This document shows positions 12,701 to 23,900 of a DNA stretch of 64,000 nt, piece after piece. The position numbers and the translations under genes were made by a program. A model generated the notes under the pieces. That model saw nothing but the letters and a program-made list of their open reading frames with translations. It made no database searches and was not told where the DNA came from. The DNA is from Nematostella vectensis (lineage: Eukaryota > Cnidaria > Anthozoa > Actiniaria > Edwardsiidae), in contig NC_064039.1 of the NCBI RefSeq assembly GCF_932526225.1, forward strand, positions 2,194,001-2,258,000, written 5' to 3'. Each line of letters starts with the position of its first letter. The stretch's first letter is position 1.

Positions 12701-14330
12701 CAAACACTCGAAAATGAAATCGCTGAGACAAAGAGTAATTCGCCAAAGCAGAGCATCCCCAAATCACCATAAACCCTAACCCTGTAGATCTAAGCTAGAA
12801 TAAAAGGTTTAATATCTCTTTAAATTTCTGCATCATTTTGCTATAAAGCAAGGTACCATAGACTGCATAAATAAGAAGATGAAAAAATTAAACTTATTTT
12901 CCATTTTTTCCGCAGTTTTCTTAGCCTGACAGGCGAGTAAACAACCAAAGTGAAAGGCATCAGACTATGATTGCGTAGGTTTCATGCAGTCTAATAGACA
13001 TTCAAGATTATAATCTTTATTTTTATAAGTGACAGAGAACGATCCTAAACGGATGCTATCGCTGTATGTATTCTTATTCATCTATCAGATGCCTATATTT
13101 TTTTCTATTCTTTCATTTCCATTCTCTGTTTTCACGCGAAATTGAATTGATATGTAGTCGGAATAAATTAAATGTAATGTTCTCCTGTAAAAAAAATGAC
13201 GCGGGCTGTCACCAGATTAATGTTATTTGCTGTAATATCCACTGCAAAATAAAAACTAAAAAACCCTTTTTTTTATTTTAGAACGTCTAATTTTGGCTTG
13301 GCCGTCATTATTTTCGGGGCATTTTAAGGCTGAAAATATTCTTACCGGCCTTACGGATTTTCTGAGATTATTAAGATTTTTTGGCCAATTGCTAAGATGA
13401 TTCTCGAATCAATGAAATAAATACATACCAGCTAGTGTATATGTCATTATGTCCATGTCGTTATGTCGGGCTTAAAATAGTGAGAGTGCGCCTATGTTGT
13501 TATGTCGTTATGTCGTTATGTCGCTAGTGTGCACTAGGCAATGAGTTTGATACCATAATACCATCCGGACTACAACTGATCAGTCAATTAAAAAGTTTCA
13601 AATGCTGATAAAAATGTACTACTTCTCTACACCTTTTTTTTTGTAAATGTATGAACTTTTTATAAGAACGTTCTGAGAAGCCGTACCGAAGCTCAATTGT
13701 TTTCATAATAAAGACCATTTTGTTTAACGAGACCATATATCTGTCACGCAGGGAAGGGTTTTTGTCAAACAAAAAACAGGTCCTTCACATGTTTTGCGAG
13801 GTGATGGTCACACGAACACACCACAAATGTACCTAGAATACTAAACTTTTATCAGTACGTACGGTGGCAAACATCACTATTATTTATTTGTATTTCTCTG
13901 TACTTCGCACGACCAATAAAAAGTAGATTTCTCAAGTAAATTTCGAAGTGTGCTCTGAGAACACCCTTAAGGCCATTACTCATTTTGTTTTGTTTTGACG
14001 CAGGTTTTGTTAGTCTGTGATTAGAGACAACACAAGGATAAACACGTGCGGTAATAATTACTAAACCAGTATATACAGTTTATGTTACAATTTAGATCTA
14101 GCTAAAGTATTTAACGATACTCGCTAAAGTATCTAACTTAATTCAGAACGTACCTTTCTGTTCCAAGAAAATGCGGAGCTTTTCAAGTTCCCATTCAGCA
14201 AAGAGCAAACACTTATGCAAATAGCTTTTCTTTTCGAGGGCGCCAAACTCGGAGCTTGAACACACTTGATCGCCGAAATAGTTATAAACCATACTACTAC
14301 CACCAAAACCAGGCGAATTGGCAAACTCAT
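3721..14330 (-). CDS. Interleukin-17 receptor-like membrane protein with SEFIR domain
   Basis: Type I membrane receptor whose cytoplasmic SEFIR domain recruits Act1-type adaptors in IL-17 signalling. Exons read in phase: 14330-14154 (ATG, signal peptide with VLVVVVWFITISA), 12107-12068, 11780-11704, 11607-11538, 10817-10710, about 9258-9078, 8656-8565, 8144-8079, 7971-7908 (less sure), 7729-7694, 7404-7285, 7198-7157, 6763-6382, 3907-3721 (TGA). They total about 547 residues; phases require one more small exon between 10710 and 9258 that I did not find. Exons around 9258-8079 encode an FN3-like segment (NVTWASPT then ESYLLMWHVDN). Exon 7404-7285 holds the single membrane span (ISLAITIGVLSGVVIIILLL). 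The SEFIR domain is split over the last two exons: TIVFVLGNNAKAD, VIIDQFES and KKVLVICSPGYVRLW. The 2.5-kb last intron carries two minisatellites. SEFIR assignment is firm; which IL-17R subtype it matches is not decidable here. Confidence 0.85.
4010..4280. repeat. 17-bp minisatellite (about 16 copies)
   Basis: Near-perfect head-to-tail copies of TCCTATTGATGCAAGGG, with only a few G-to-A changes (ATTAATG). It lies in the last intron of the SEFIR receptor gene, directly next to the 39-bp array. It is non-coding. Confidence 0.95.
4300..6110. repeat. 39-bp (GAT/GGT-rich) minisatellite, about 46 copies
   Basis: Units are built from GATGGTGGTAGTGATGATGA followed by TGGTGGTGATAACTATGGT; a variant unit with TATGGCTGTAGTGATAAAGAA recurs, giving a loose higher-order pattern. 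Because 39 is divisible by three and the unit has no stop, both strands show open frames of about 650 codons (Met/Val-rich on plus, Ile/Thr-rich on minus). The array sits inside the intron that splits the SEFIR domain, so I treat it as non-coding. Confidence 0.93.
8404..8595. repeat. 32-bp tandem repeat of an exon end plus 5' splice site
   Basis: Six copies spaced exactly 32 bp (CCTT at 8404, 8436, 8468, 8500, 8532, 8564). The copy nearest 8596 is the 3' end of receptor exon 8656-8565 on the minus strand, ending CAAACAAG|GTAAC. Each further copy repeats that coding end and a potential GT donor (GTTAC in the 8532 copy, GTATG at 8404). Confidence 0.9.
9612..9773. mobile_element. Imperfect inverted-repeat (MITE-like) element
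   Basis: The left arm begins AGCCGGCTCTCATTCGGAAA and the right arm ends CATTTCCGATAGCCG; the arms pair imperfectly over about 50 nt, including TATTGGGA/TCCCAATA. The left end resembles the inverted ends of the element at 54874-55126 (CCGGTTCTCATT). No coding capacity; it lies in an intron of the receptor gene. Confidence 0.55.
10252..10370. mobile_element. Short MITE with CAGGGCCGTAGCAGG ends
   Basis: A 119-bp element with perfect 15-bp terminal inverted repeats, CAGGGCCGTAGCAGG at the left and CCTGCTACGGCCCTG at the right, and a poly-C run near the right end. It has the form of a non-autonomous DNA transposon, possibly hAT-like. I could not see a clear target-site duplication. It lies in an intron of the receptor gene. 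Confidence 0.7.
10407..10628. mobile_element. MITE-like element with internal 41-bp triplication
   Basis: The ends TGGCGGATCTA and GGATCCGCCA are inverted. Inside are three copies of a 41-bp unit (GAGAATACAATCATCATTTT followed by CTTTGAGAGGGTGGTTCTATT) at about 10481, 10521 and 10562. A similar end (CTAGATCCGCTACTG) occurs alone at about 11092 after a poly-G tract, suggesting another fragment of the family. Confidence 0.5.
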
Positions 14331-14859
14331 GGCCTTGACTTTATACTAGCCTTAAGCTCTCTTAAAAAAATGATTGAAAATCTTCTGGTCTGAATTCTCT
14401 AAGGCTTTTTGAAACCCAGAGCGCTCCAGTACGTGTTGTAACATGCTCGACCACCACGGCTAGAAATCATAATATAGGAGAATTATCCTATCCCAGCTAA
14501 ACAGAGTAAAGAAACCCGTCTGGATCGTTTTACTATGTGGCGAATATTCCCATAACTCAGACTCGCGGAAGTTCATACAGCCTCGTGTACCAATGCGTCC
14601 TCTTTACACGATAGTTAAGATTGATTGACGCATATTTATTGTTTTTTGAGCGCATACGATTAGGTTCAACTTCCTGTTGTCATGTGTCGCCACAAGCACT
14701 TTAGACCACGCTGAACCTACACGCGCTACTGAACAAGGCTGCTGACAAGTGCGACTTATTGCTTCGAGAATTCATCGACGATCTTGTAATAACGGCAGAA
14801 GACTGTAGTGGGGGCGGTACAGGTACCGGACTTTACTTCGCTGTTACAATCTGAAGGTT

Positions 14860-15110
14860 TACAAGTTTCAGTTTCAGTTTATTACTTTAACCAGGAAAGA
14901 AAATACATATTTACATATAAAAAGAAAATAATAACAAGTTATATTAATATACAAAAAGAATACAAAAAAATAAGGTGCGGATTCCACCGCACCCCTTTTT
15001 ATGTGGTCCACGGCGGCGTCCCTCAGGTAATCCGACACTGACAGCCATGGAAAGCTTTTAGCTCTCTTTAAATAAGGCTTCAGCCAATGAGCGTGCGAGG
15101 AACGAACTAC
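14860..15110 (-). repeat. Probable LINE/SINE 3'-tail fragment
   Basis: On the minus strand the piece ends GGTTAAAGTAATAAACTGAA followed by short ACTGAA repeats, the look of an L2/CR1-type 3' terminus with a short repeat tail. No reverse-transcriptase residues are visible in it. This call rests on form only. Confidence 0.4.
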
Positions 15111-15395
15111 CCCCCCCCCCCCCATGGGCGTTTCGGTTTGTTACCCTTGGGCTACCGTGACATACGTAATGTTTACATGTTGCTACTGACTGATGTCACA
15201 CACTAACTGCTGGCCGTGCTAGTGCGCATGGCAAGATACAAACATGATTATAATGATTGACAATATTTCAATTATTTTGGCACTTAAAATCTTAAACCGT
15301 ATCAAAACCTAATTCTGCCCCGACGGCCAGGTCTGAATCCTACTCAGGGTAAACCCTGTGTGAACTCAGACCCAACTTTTCTTCCTTCGTTAAGA

Positions 15396-16110
15396 ATGAT
15401 GATGATGATGATGATAAACTTTATTAAAGTGTCGGAGTCCGTCTAGCTCGGGAAACGAAGTCCGGACTAATATGGGGCCACAACTAAAACATCGAAATGA
15501 GAGGAAAATATATATATATATCTGTAAATACTAAAATAAAGAGCTATATCTACTGATACTTTATATTGATACTACTGCTACTTTATAACTAATTTAATTA
15601 ATATAAGATAGAATAAAAAAAATAATAAAAAATAAAAGAAATAAAAAATAAAAAATATTCGTATAAATGTAGAATTTTAAAATAGTTATTAATTTTTGCA
15701 CAAAGAGCAGCATTTTGTCCCATCTTCAATTAGGAGGGAAATGTCGATTTCTTTTATTTTGCGTTTAAAAGTATTTAAACTCGGTGACGATCTTATAGTG
15801 ACCGACAGTTTCCCTCAAAGCTTTGGCCCAAGGTACCTTAAAGAGTGCTTTCCATAAGTAGTGGTGTTGTACCTTGGAAGGGAGAAATCTGCTTGCCTTA
15901 GATTATAGTTGGCACTGTGTCTGTTAAAAATGCCGCAGATATTAGGAGGGCACAAGTTATTGTGCACCTTGTACATTAGTATAGCAATGTCCTGCAGCCG
16001 TCTGTTTAAGAGGGTAGGTAGCTTAGCCCGTTCGAGGAGATTAGCGTAACTAGAGCTTTTGCACGAACCGAGAATTGGCGGCCAAATTCCGATTGTCAAA
16101 TACCCCTGGA
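15396..16110 (-). mobile_element. Truncated non-LTR retrotransposon (LINE) 3' end
   Basis: Minus-strand codons at about 16100-15815 encode a stretch seen at the C-terminus of many invertebrate LINE reverse transcriptases: LLERAKLPTLLNRRLQDIAI, then LMYKVHNNLCPPNI, NLRQADFSLPRYNTTTYGKHS and LRYLGPKL. The frame then breaks at a stop, but downstream residues resume in another frame, so the copy is dead. The 3' UTR is A/T-rich and ends in a (ATC)n tail at 15396-15416, typical of such elements. 5' truncation is as expected for LINE insertions. Confidence 0.75.
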
Positions 16111-17972
16111 AAAGGGACGCGCCACTCCTACTTCTCTTTTTTTTCCCTATCCTATTTCATAGGAACGGCTAAAGTTACTTTGTTGATATAGCTTGATTAA
16201 ACAAACAGAACGCTTTTAAGTTGAATAAACAAAACATACTTATAACGGTCTCTCAACTTCAGGAAGGTCGGTGTTTATAAAGTAATATATTTAGTTGTCA
16301 AAGATGTTAATCTCTATTTCGATATTTTCCTCCGTGACAATCTGATCATATCACGTGCAGTGCATAATATCACAGCAGATAGTATTTGCCTGCTACGAAA
16401 CTTTTAGCATCGCGTTTGATTTCGATCTCGACAGTAATGTTTAGGTAGGTACACTCTCTTTTGTTGATAAGAACCATAAAAGATAATAACATAATTAAGC
16501 CTGAGGGAGCAAGAATTTTCTCATATTCTTATTCTTTCATGTTTATGTGCAATGACCAATGTGTAGCTCCAGAAAATATCAATACCCCCCATTAAGGGAG
16601 TCGAAGGTGTGACCCCCACCCGCCGTTCAATTATTTATATAACATTTAGATAACTGAACATTAGATAACTTAACAGATACCAGGACACCACCCTATGAGT
16701 AGCATTGTGATCATGAGCCTTGAAGAGCAGCTAAAAGGATAAAAACAGGTAGCGAACGAAGAAAAGAAGTGCAGAGGGAAAAAAATTGTTCTAAAATTGT
16801 ACTAGCTCGTGGTGCCCATAACCAAATATGGCGCGACGAACCATATATGGATGCTATGATTGACAAGCTCGCGCAATCTAAAAATAGCTTTCATGTACGA
16901 CATCATGGGCCACGGGGATTCGTTCTCTTATATCATGGTCTCTTGGCGTTATTCATTTATTCAACATTCGAAGAACTTCCCTAATAGCGATCTATCCCTC
17001 TAATGCGATGCGGAAATAATTAAAAGAAGTGTCCATAATTTTCGCTAAAAACGCGAATTTAAGTACAAATAAGGTACCTCCATTCGACCGCCACACGAGA
17101 AGCTTCAGATAGCAAGGGGGGACATTCGACTTTACAATGTATAAAAGGGGAGCTCAAGTGCATAACTATTAGTAAGCTATAATTTTTGACAAATAAAGGC
17201 CCTTTTAGTTTTAAGAATATGTTAAAATGAGAACAAAATGATGGAAGAATCAACAATAGCCGAGCTGCAAGTAATTGCAATCAAGCTTTTGTTGAGACAG
17301 TAAGAAACATTAAAATCCATCAATCTCGCTAGTGTCACTCATAACCTGAGGTTGATTACAGTATGATTCTAGTTGATTAATGTTTGCCACCAATGTTTGT
17401 GCATATTATGAACAGAAAGTAACACAGCGGCCGCTTGTGGTCATATCCTCGAGCCATCGTGTAAATATCCTTATGTAAATAAATTATCCCCCGTGCCTGC
17501 TATGATAAACCTTTCGCTTGCATGTGTCTGGTGTAATCTTATCACAGGTGTGTGTGTGTGGGGGGGGGGGGGGGGGGCTACAATTCAATTCAACCCTTGT
17601 TCTATCATCATTCCTCGCCAACATTATGGGCTGCTGTTGAATGTGGATGCATTCAAAGGTAGTGGGAATTGCGCGATAGGCTATAGGATATAAATTGCGC
17701 GAGGGACTGTGGATCCTTGGCGTATACGGATGTTTGGGTGACTGCCTAAACGTAAGTCGCATCAGTTATTTAGTTTATAAAGAAAGATTTTTTGTTTATT
17801 GATTGAAAAAGACCTTAAACTAAAAATTGCAATTATATCTGCATTTATTTTTGGCATAAATACTAAGGTTGTCTTTTCTATATTTACAATTGTTCTATAT
17901 TTTCAATTTCATTTAAATAGTCCTTCCCTATTTAATAAGGATAAATTTTAAGCTCTTCTACTCCCATTCTTC

Positions 17973-20900
17973 TCATTTGATTTCTTTCACCACAACATCC
18001 GGGATCTTGGTCATTTGTGTTGTGGCACACGTGGTTTTGGCTTGGCGCCCAGGCCAAGCTCCCCAGCCGGAAGTGCCTTTAGCACTGCTTGGGACATGCG
18101 CAATCAAGCGTCCATTTTTGAAATCGACAACGTTCTGTACGACTTTCTTACGGTATTCGATCCAGGACTGCGCGGCCAGGAATTTCTCGTAAAGCGCGTC
18201 ATTACTTGGGCATCTAAAATTCAAAGAATTCAGTCAAATAAAATCAGGACTGCCTCTATGCGCATTATCAAAATCCTTCCCCTTTTATTTGAAACACGCC
18301 TTCGAGTCCAAACTTTGGGACGCTACTCACCCTTCTCGAGTAACGAATTGTCGAGTTACGAGGAGAGGACGCGCGTTTTGTCGAGTCAAAGGCATGAAAG
18401 AGGGGAGGGGGGGGAGGGGGGGGCTGACGCTGCAGCTCAAGTCTTGTTGTTGTGATACTCGCGTTCGAGGTTTATCGGATCTTATACAGCATGTCTTATC
18501 TTGAGCATGACCACATCCAGACCAGATGGAGGATTTTCATACGCATTTCCATCCGGACATTAAGGTAGTGAACTTACATGTGTTGAGGAATGTAGTTTTT
18601 CTGGAACTCTTCTATTTCTCCTTTGCTGCAAAGTTGAAGAATGCGTATTTTTGGCACTTTGAGCAGCCGTGCACCAGCGCTGACCAAAATGCTTCCGGGC
18701 ACATCAGTAGCATCAGGAAAGAGGGTCTGTAAGTCCTAGAAGAAGAAGAAGAAAATGAAAGAAGTGCAATCACGCCTCCATTTTGCGCTCCCACCGAGTT
18801 ACTCGAGTCAATCTCCATCGGCTCATTCAAGTTACTAAGACGCTTTCAGATAAATATCTATAATATCCATAGAAAAGGGATACAACCACAAGGGATTTCC
18901 TTAAGAAGTTCTAAACCCATTTTCGCAGACCCCTTCTCTCACCACCATCACTCAACCCCGCCCGATCGAAAATGCATAATCGTACTGTTATTCGTACCCA
19001 GGCTTCTCCCTTGTACAGCGATCCAATATTGACATACTCCTGCTTGCCGCGCGCATGCGCTGTCGACTCGGGTTGAGGAAGCTCGCGTGATCCGTACAGC
19101 TTGATTGACGTGTGTGAATTGTTCAAGTTTGTCAGATCAAGCCTTCGAAGCATTTCCACTTTTCCCTGGGGAACAAAAAAACACGTTTTGTATCGACTCC
19201 TACAGCACTACATTAGTACTGTCAACCTTCTTATGAGGGACCTCTTTTAGGCAGAGCCGTGTAGTACCCACAGAAATACGTTGGATCCGCGCCCTCATGG
19301 TATCTTACGAGGGTGAAAAGCTTTCTATTTCAATTCAATTCAATTAAATCTATTTTATTTATTTTACCCTTATGATAAAATAAACGGCGTCAGAAAGTTT
19401 GGTGTCGGCATCGACGAGCTTCCCATGGGCCAACTGCAAAATAAAGGAGGCTTTGGTGGGATTCATTTAATAATCCATATCACTAGACACATTTTTTCTT
19501 ACAGGTAAACAATAAAGTAAACTCTAAATGCGTATATTCAGTAAAATCCCGCATAGAAGAAAGGTATTCAGGATTCAGGTTTTTTTTATTTATTTGGTAC
19601 TCAACGTAAAATCAAGCTAAGTGAAGTGCTCTTATTTTGTTTACTGGGAGGGACATACCAGTCTGCTTAGCAGCCGCTCTCAGTGTCACAAGTCATGCGT
19701 AGCAAGGCATGCGTGATACTAGTAGCAGCTGATAAGCAGACTAGGGACAGACAAATCTGTGCTAGAATACCATAAATGATCTAATAAACGCCCGGGGCGT
19801 TTTGACATTAAGCAAGTCTCACACAGTAGAAGCCAAACTCAGATCAATTAAATTTGATTTATATTACCGAAATTGCTATATGTTGTTTGTTTTGAAGCTG
19901 AAAGGGGGGGGGGGGGGGGGGTGGGTGTTAAAGAAAGAGGGCGTTTGTTAGAGAGGGACGTCTATTACAAACTAAGTGGGGGGGGGGGGGAGGGGGCATT
20001 CCTTAGAGACTGTAGGAGGAGTTCTTTAAATAGGTGGCGTTTATCCAAATCAAACTTGATTAAGAACAATACCAATTAAAACATTAAACTGTTCGTTCCT
20101 TATGTAAAATGGAAGAGTTTTTAAAAGTTAGAACAATACTTTTATCTCAGGCTGAATGTGTTCCTATGTATGTAGAAATATTTCACATGTTTTTGTATGC
20201 GGGCATTACCGAGTGTTTACCGAGCGGCATGTGATACTGACAGAAACTCACCTCCTTGATGTGCGACTCGAAGCAAAGCTGAGTTAGGGCATGGTCATCC
20301 CACCCGTGAAACAGCTTGTGGCTCCTAGAAATACGTTAAAGCCCTCAATATGGATAAAGAACAAAGGCACTATACCGGAGGCCTTCTCAATGACGTCCTG
20401 AATAGCGAGTGGCCGGAAGGGACCCTGAAGTATTATGGGTAAGAGCGACAGGGGTGGGGGGGATGGGTCATCATATTATGAATTAATAACAATAACAAAT
20501 TATTCACTTCACCATAAACAGACTTAGTATATAGACTTGTCTGAAAGTGAATAATAAAGTCAAAGACTCTAGCAACATTCCCCTTCTATTTGTCGTTTCT
20601 TAATTGGAAGCATGAGAAGACATATGATACTAATGACTGCGTATCCCCCCCCCCCCCCCCCCCCCCCCCCCCTTAGCCAGTCCTGGGTACGCGCCTGGTC
20701 TTATTTCCTTAAGATCTACATGGTTCTGTGAATGTGAATACTTACTGTATGACGTTGTATTTTTCTCGGAATTCTGTCTGGAACACGTCTGGACAGTGTT
20801 CCATGACCGTCTCTCTGTTGACGATTAGCACTTCCACACGGTCACGGCACACGATTGTCGCCGTCCTCCGCGCGTCTTCCGACATCAACGCGATTTCCTG

Positions 20901-23900
20901 AAAAATGTTGATAAAATAACACTTAATGACCTGATTTTAAATGTTACAGTCCTTTGTGAAGCCTTGGATTTGCAGAGGACATCAAGTTTATCAATGTTTA
21001 CAAGCAAATTTCCTGCTTAGCATAAAATTTTATCGCCTATACGTATATGACTCTCACCCGCGAAATGAAAGGAAATTCTCGATTCAAATTAGAATAAGAA
21101 CACACAAATGTCTTACTATTCACTATGCATCTACGAGCTTCTCAATGTGCTTCTAGTAAGCGTCAAATTATGATGCTTGCTCTTAACTTACCCCGAAAGA
21201 TTCGTTCTTCTCTAAAACATCAACTGTGCTGGTGACCGAGATACCTGTCTTGAAATCTCGCCGCGTCACTGTCACGGAGACTGTGCCCGAGACTATAAAG
21301 TAGAAGCAAAATCCCGGGTGCCCTTGTCTAACGATGATCCGTCGTCTCTCGTAACTAGAAAAAAAGGGAATTTGCTAAATCTTTTTAGAGTCGACTGACG
21401 GAAGGTTGTCACAGACTGGCACTGAAAATTACTGGAGCAATAGCGACAATCATTAGCATAATCATTGTGTGACGCGCGCTACCGTCAAGACAGTTTCTGT
21501 TTGACACGAGCATCATAACTAGGAGGATTCTGATGCACTGAAGCATTCCTTTGCTGTAGATTCCCGTACTCACCAGGCATAAGTCATGGTGCGGCAAAGT
21601 TTGAGCTGCGCTTCCCGCGAGAACTTGTTAAAACTTTTCATCCCTCGCAGCAAGGACACGAGTTTGCTGATTTCCGCCTCTTTTCGATCCTCAGGCGCCA
21701 GACAACAAGTCCAGCGCGCCCACAGAGGGAAATGCAGCTATGAGGGAGAGAATACACACGAGCAAAGTGTAAATCAAGTCTAACTCGGCCACAGAGCGAA
21801 AAGCAGTTATGAGAAAAAGAATACTCGCAAGCTAAGTATAAAACAAGTCCAACGCATCCACAGAGGGAAATGCAGCTATGAAAGAGAGAATACACACAAG
21901 CTAAGTATAAATCAAGTCTAACTCGGCCACAGAGCGAAAAGCAGCTAGGAGAAAAAGAATACACGCAAGCTAAGTATAAAACAAGTCCAACGCACCCACA
22001 GAGGGAAATGCAGCTATGATAGAGAGAATACACACGAGCTAAGTGTAAATCAAGTCTAACTCGGCCACAGAGCGAAAAGCAGTTATGAGAAAAAGAATAC
22101 ACGCAAGCTAAGTATAAAACAAGTCCAACGCACCCACAGAGGAAAATGCAGCTATGAAAGAGAGAATACACACAAGCTAAGAATAAATCAAGTCTAACTC
22201 GGCCACAGAGCGAAATGCAGCTAGGAGAAAAAGAATACACGCAAGCTAAGTATAAAACAAGTCCAACGCACCCACAGAGGAAAATGCAGCTATGAAAGAG
22301 AGAATACACACAAGCTAAGAATAAATCAAGTCTAACTCGGCCACAGAGCGAAATGCAGCTAGGAGAAAAAGAATACACGCAAGCTAAGTATAAAACAAGT
22401 CCAACGCGCCAACAAAGGGAAATGCAGCTATGAAAGAGAGAATACACACAAGCTAAGTATAAATCAAGTCTAACTCGGCCACAGAGCGAAATGCAGCTAT
22501 GAGAAAAAGAATACACGCAAGCTAAGTATAAAACAAGTCCATCGCGCCAACAAAGGGAAATGCAGCTATGAAAGAGAGAATACACACAAGCTAAGTATAA
22601 AACAAGTCCAACGCGCCCAAAAAGAGAAATTCAGCTAGGTAGAGAGAATACTAATCTAAGAATAGCATCTTCTACTGGCGTTACTCTGTGGTATTACACG
22701 CATTCACCGCGGTAGTCCGCGCCGTGTCATGGTGATTAATGCGGGTCACCACGTTATATCGTGCTATTACCATTTAAAATCGTGCTATTACCATGGTGGT
22801 CATTTCTTTCACCGCAGTTTCCCTAATTTTAGCGAGACATGTTGATGTACTTACCATGGTATTCCAACTTACCATGGTATTCCATAGTGTTTTATGATTT
22901 AACTTGAGTATGTTTTACCGCGGTATTCAGCGATCTTATTCTATTGTTCCGTGCTATTTTACAGAATTATTCCGTGCCCTTACTTGGGTGGTCCGTACTC
23001 CTAACCGTGGTATTACGTGCTCTTAACTTGGTGTTCCTTGCGTTTACCGCCCATGCTCTAAACGTGAAATACCGTACTCTTAAGTGCGTTTTCCTAGCCG
23101 GGTATATTGTGCTCTAACCGTGGTATTACGTGCTCTTAACTTGGTGTTCCTTGCGTTTACCGCCCATGCTCTAAACGTGAAATACCGTACTCTTAAGTGC
23201 GTTTTCCTAGCCGGGTATATTGTGCTCTAACCGTGGTATTACGAGCTCTTAACTTGGTGTTCCTTGCGTTTACCGCCCGTGCTCTAAACGTGAAATACCG
23301 TACTCTTAAGTGCGTTTTCTTAGCCGGGTATATTGTGCTCTAACCGTGGTATTACGTGCTCTTAACTTGGTGTTCCTTGCGTTTACCGCCCATGCTCTAA
23401 ACGTGAAATACCGTACTCTTAAGTGCGTTTTCCTAGCCGGGTATATTGTGCTCTAACCGTGGTATTACGTGCTCTTAACTTGGTGTTCCTTGCGTTTACC
23501 GCCCGTGCTCTAAACGTGAAATACCGTACTCTTAAGTGCGTTTTCCTAGCCGGGTATATTGTGCTCTAACCGTGTTATTACGTGCTCCGTGCTCTTACCG
23601 TGTTGTTCCTTGAGAAGAGATGCTTGTTGAAGTAGAGTGAGGATTCCTGTACGGGTGTTGGCACGTCCTCGTTTCCCGGAAGCATGTCTCGCATGTAGTA
23701 CAAGTCATACTGCGTGCTCTTCTCCTGCTCGGCGTACCGGCGAATGCCGATACAGAACGCGCTGAATATCTGCACCATGCGGATAGCGCGACGAAACTTC
23801 TCCCGCAACTGAGACAAGGACCGATTAGTATAAGAGGAGAAGAAATTCCAAGAAGTTATCGCTTTTCAAGGTGGGGGATACAGATTAGTATAAGAGGAGA

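Larger units (their letters stand above)
14331..17972. other. Intergenic region with decayed retroelement pieces
   Basis: Between the first exon of the receptor gene and the last exon of the CNBD2-like gene there are two LINE-type remnants (listed separately) and poly-C/poly-G tracts at about 15109 and 17560. The remainder is AT-rich unique-looking sequence with no supportable exon on either strand. Confidence 0.6.

Noticed and set aside
21638-22585. 315-codon Cys/Tyr/Ser-rich minus-strand frame
   Set aside because: By-product of the 63-bp minisatellite; only its last part overlaps a real exon, in another frame.
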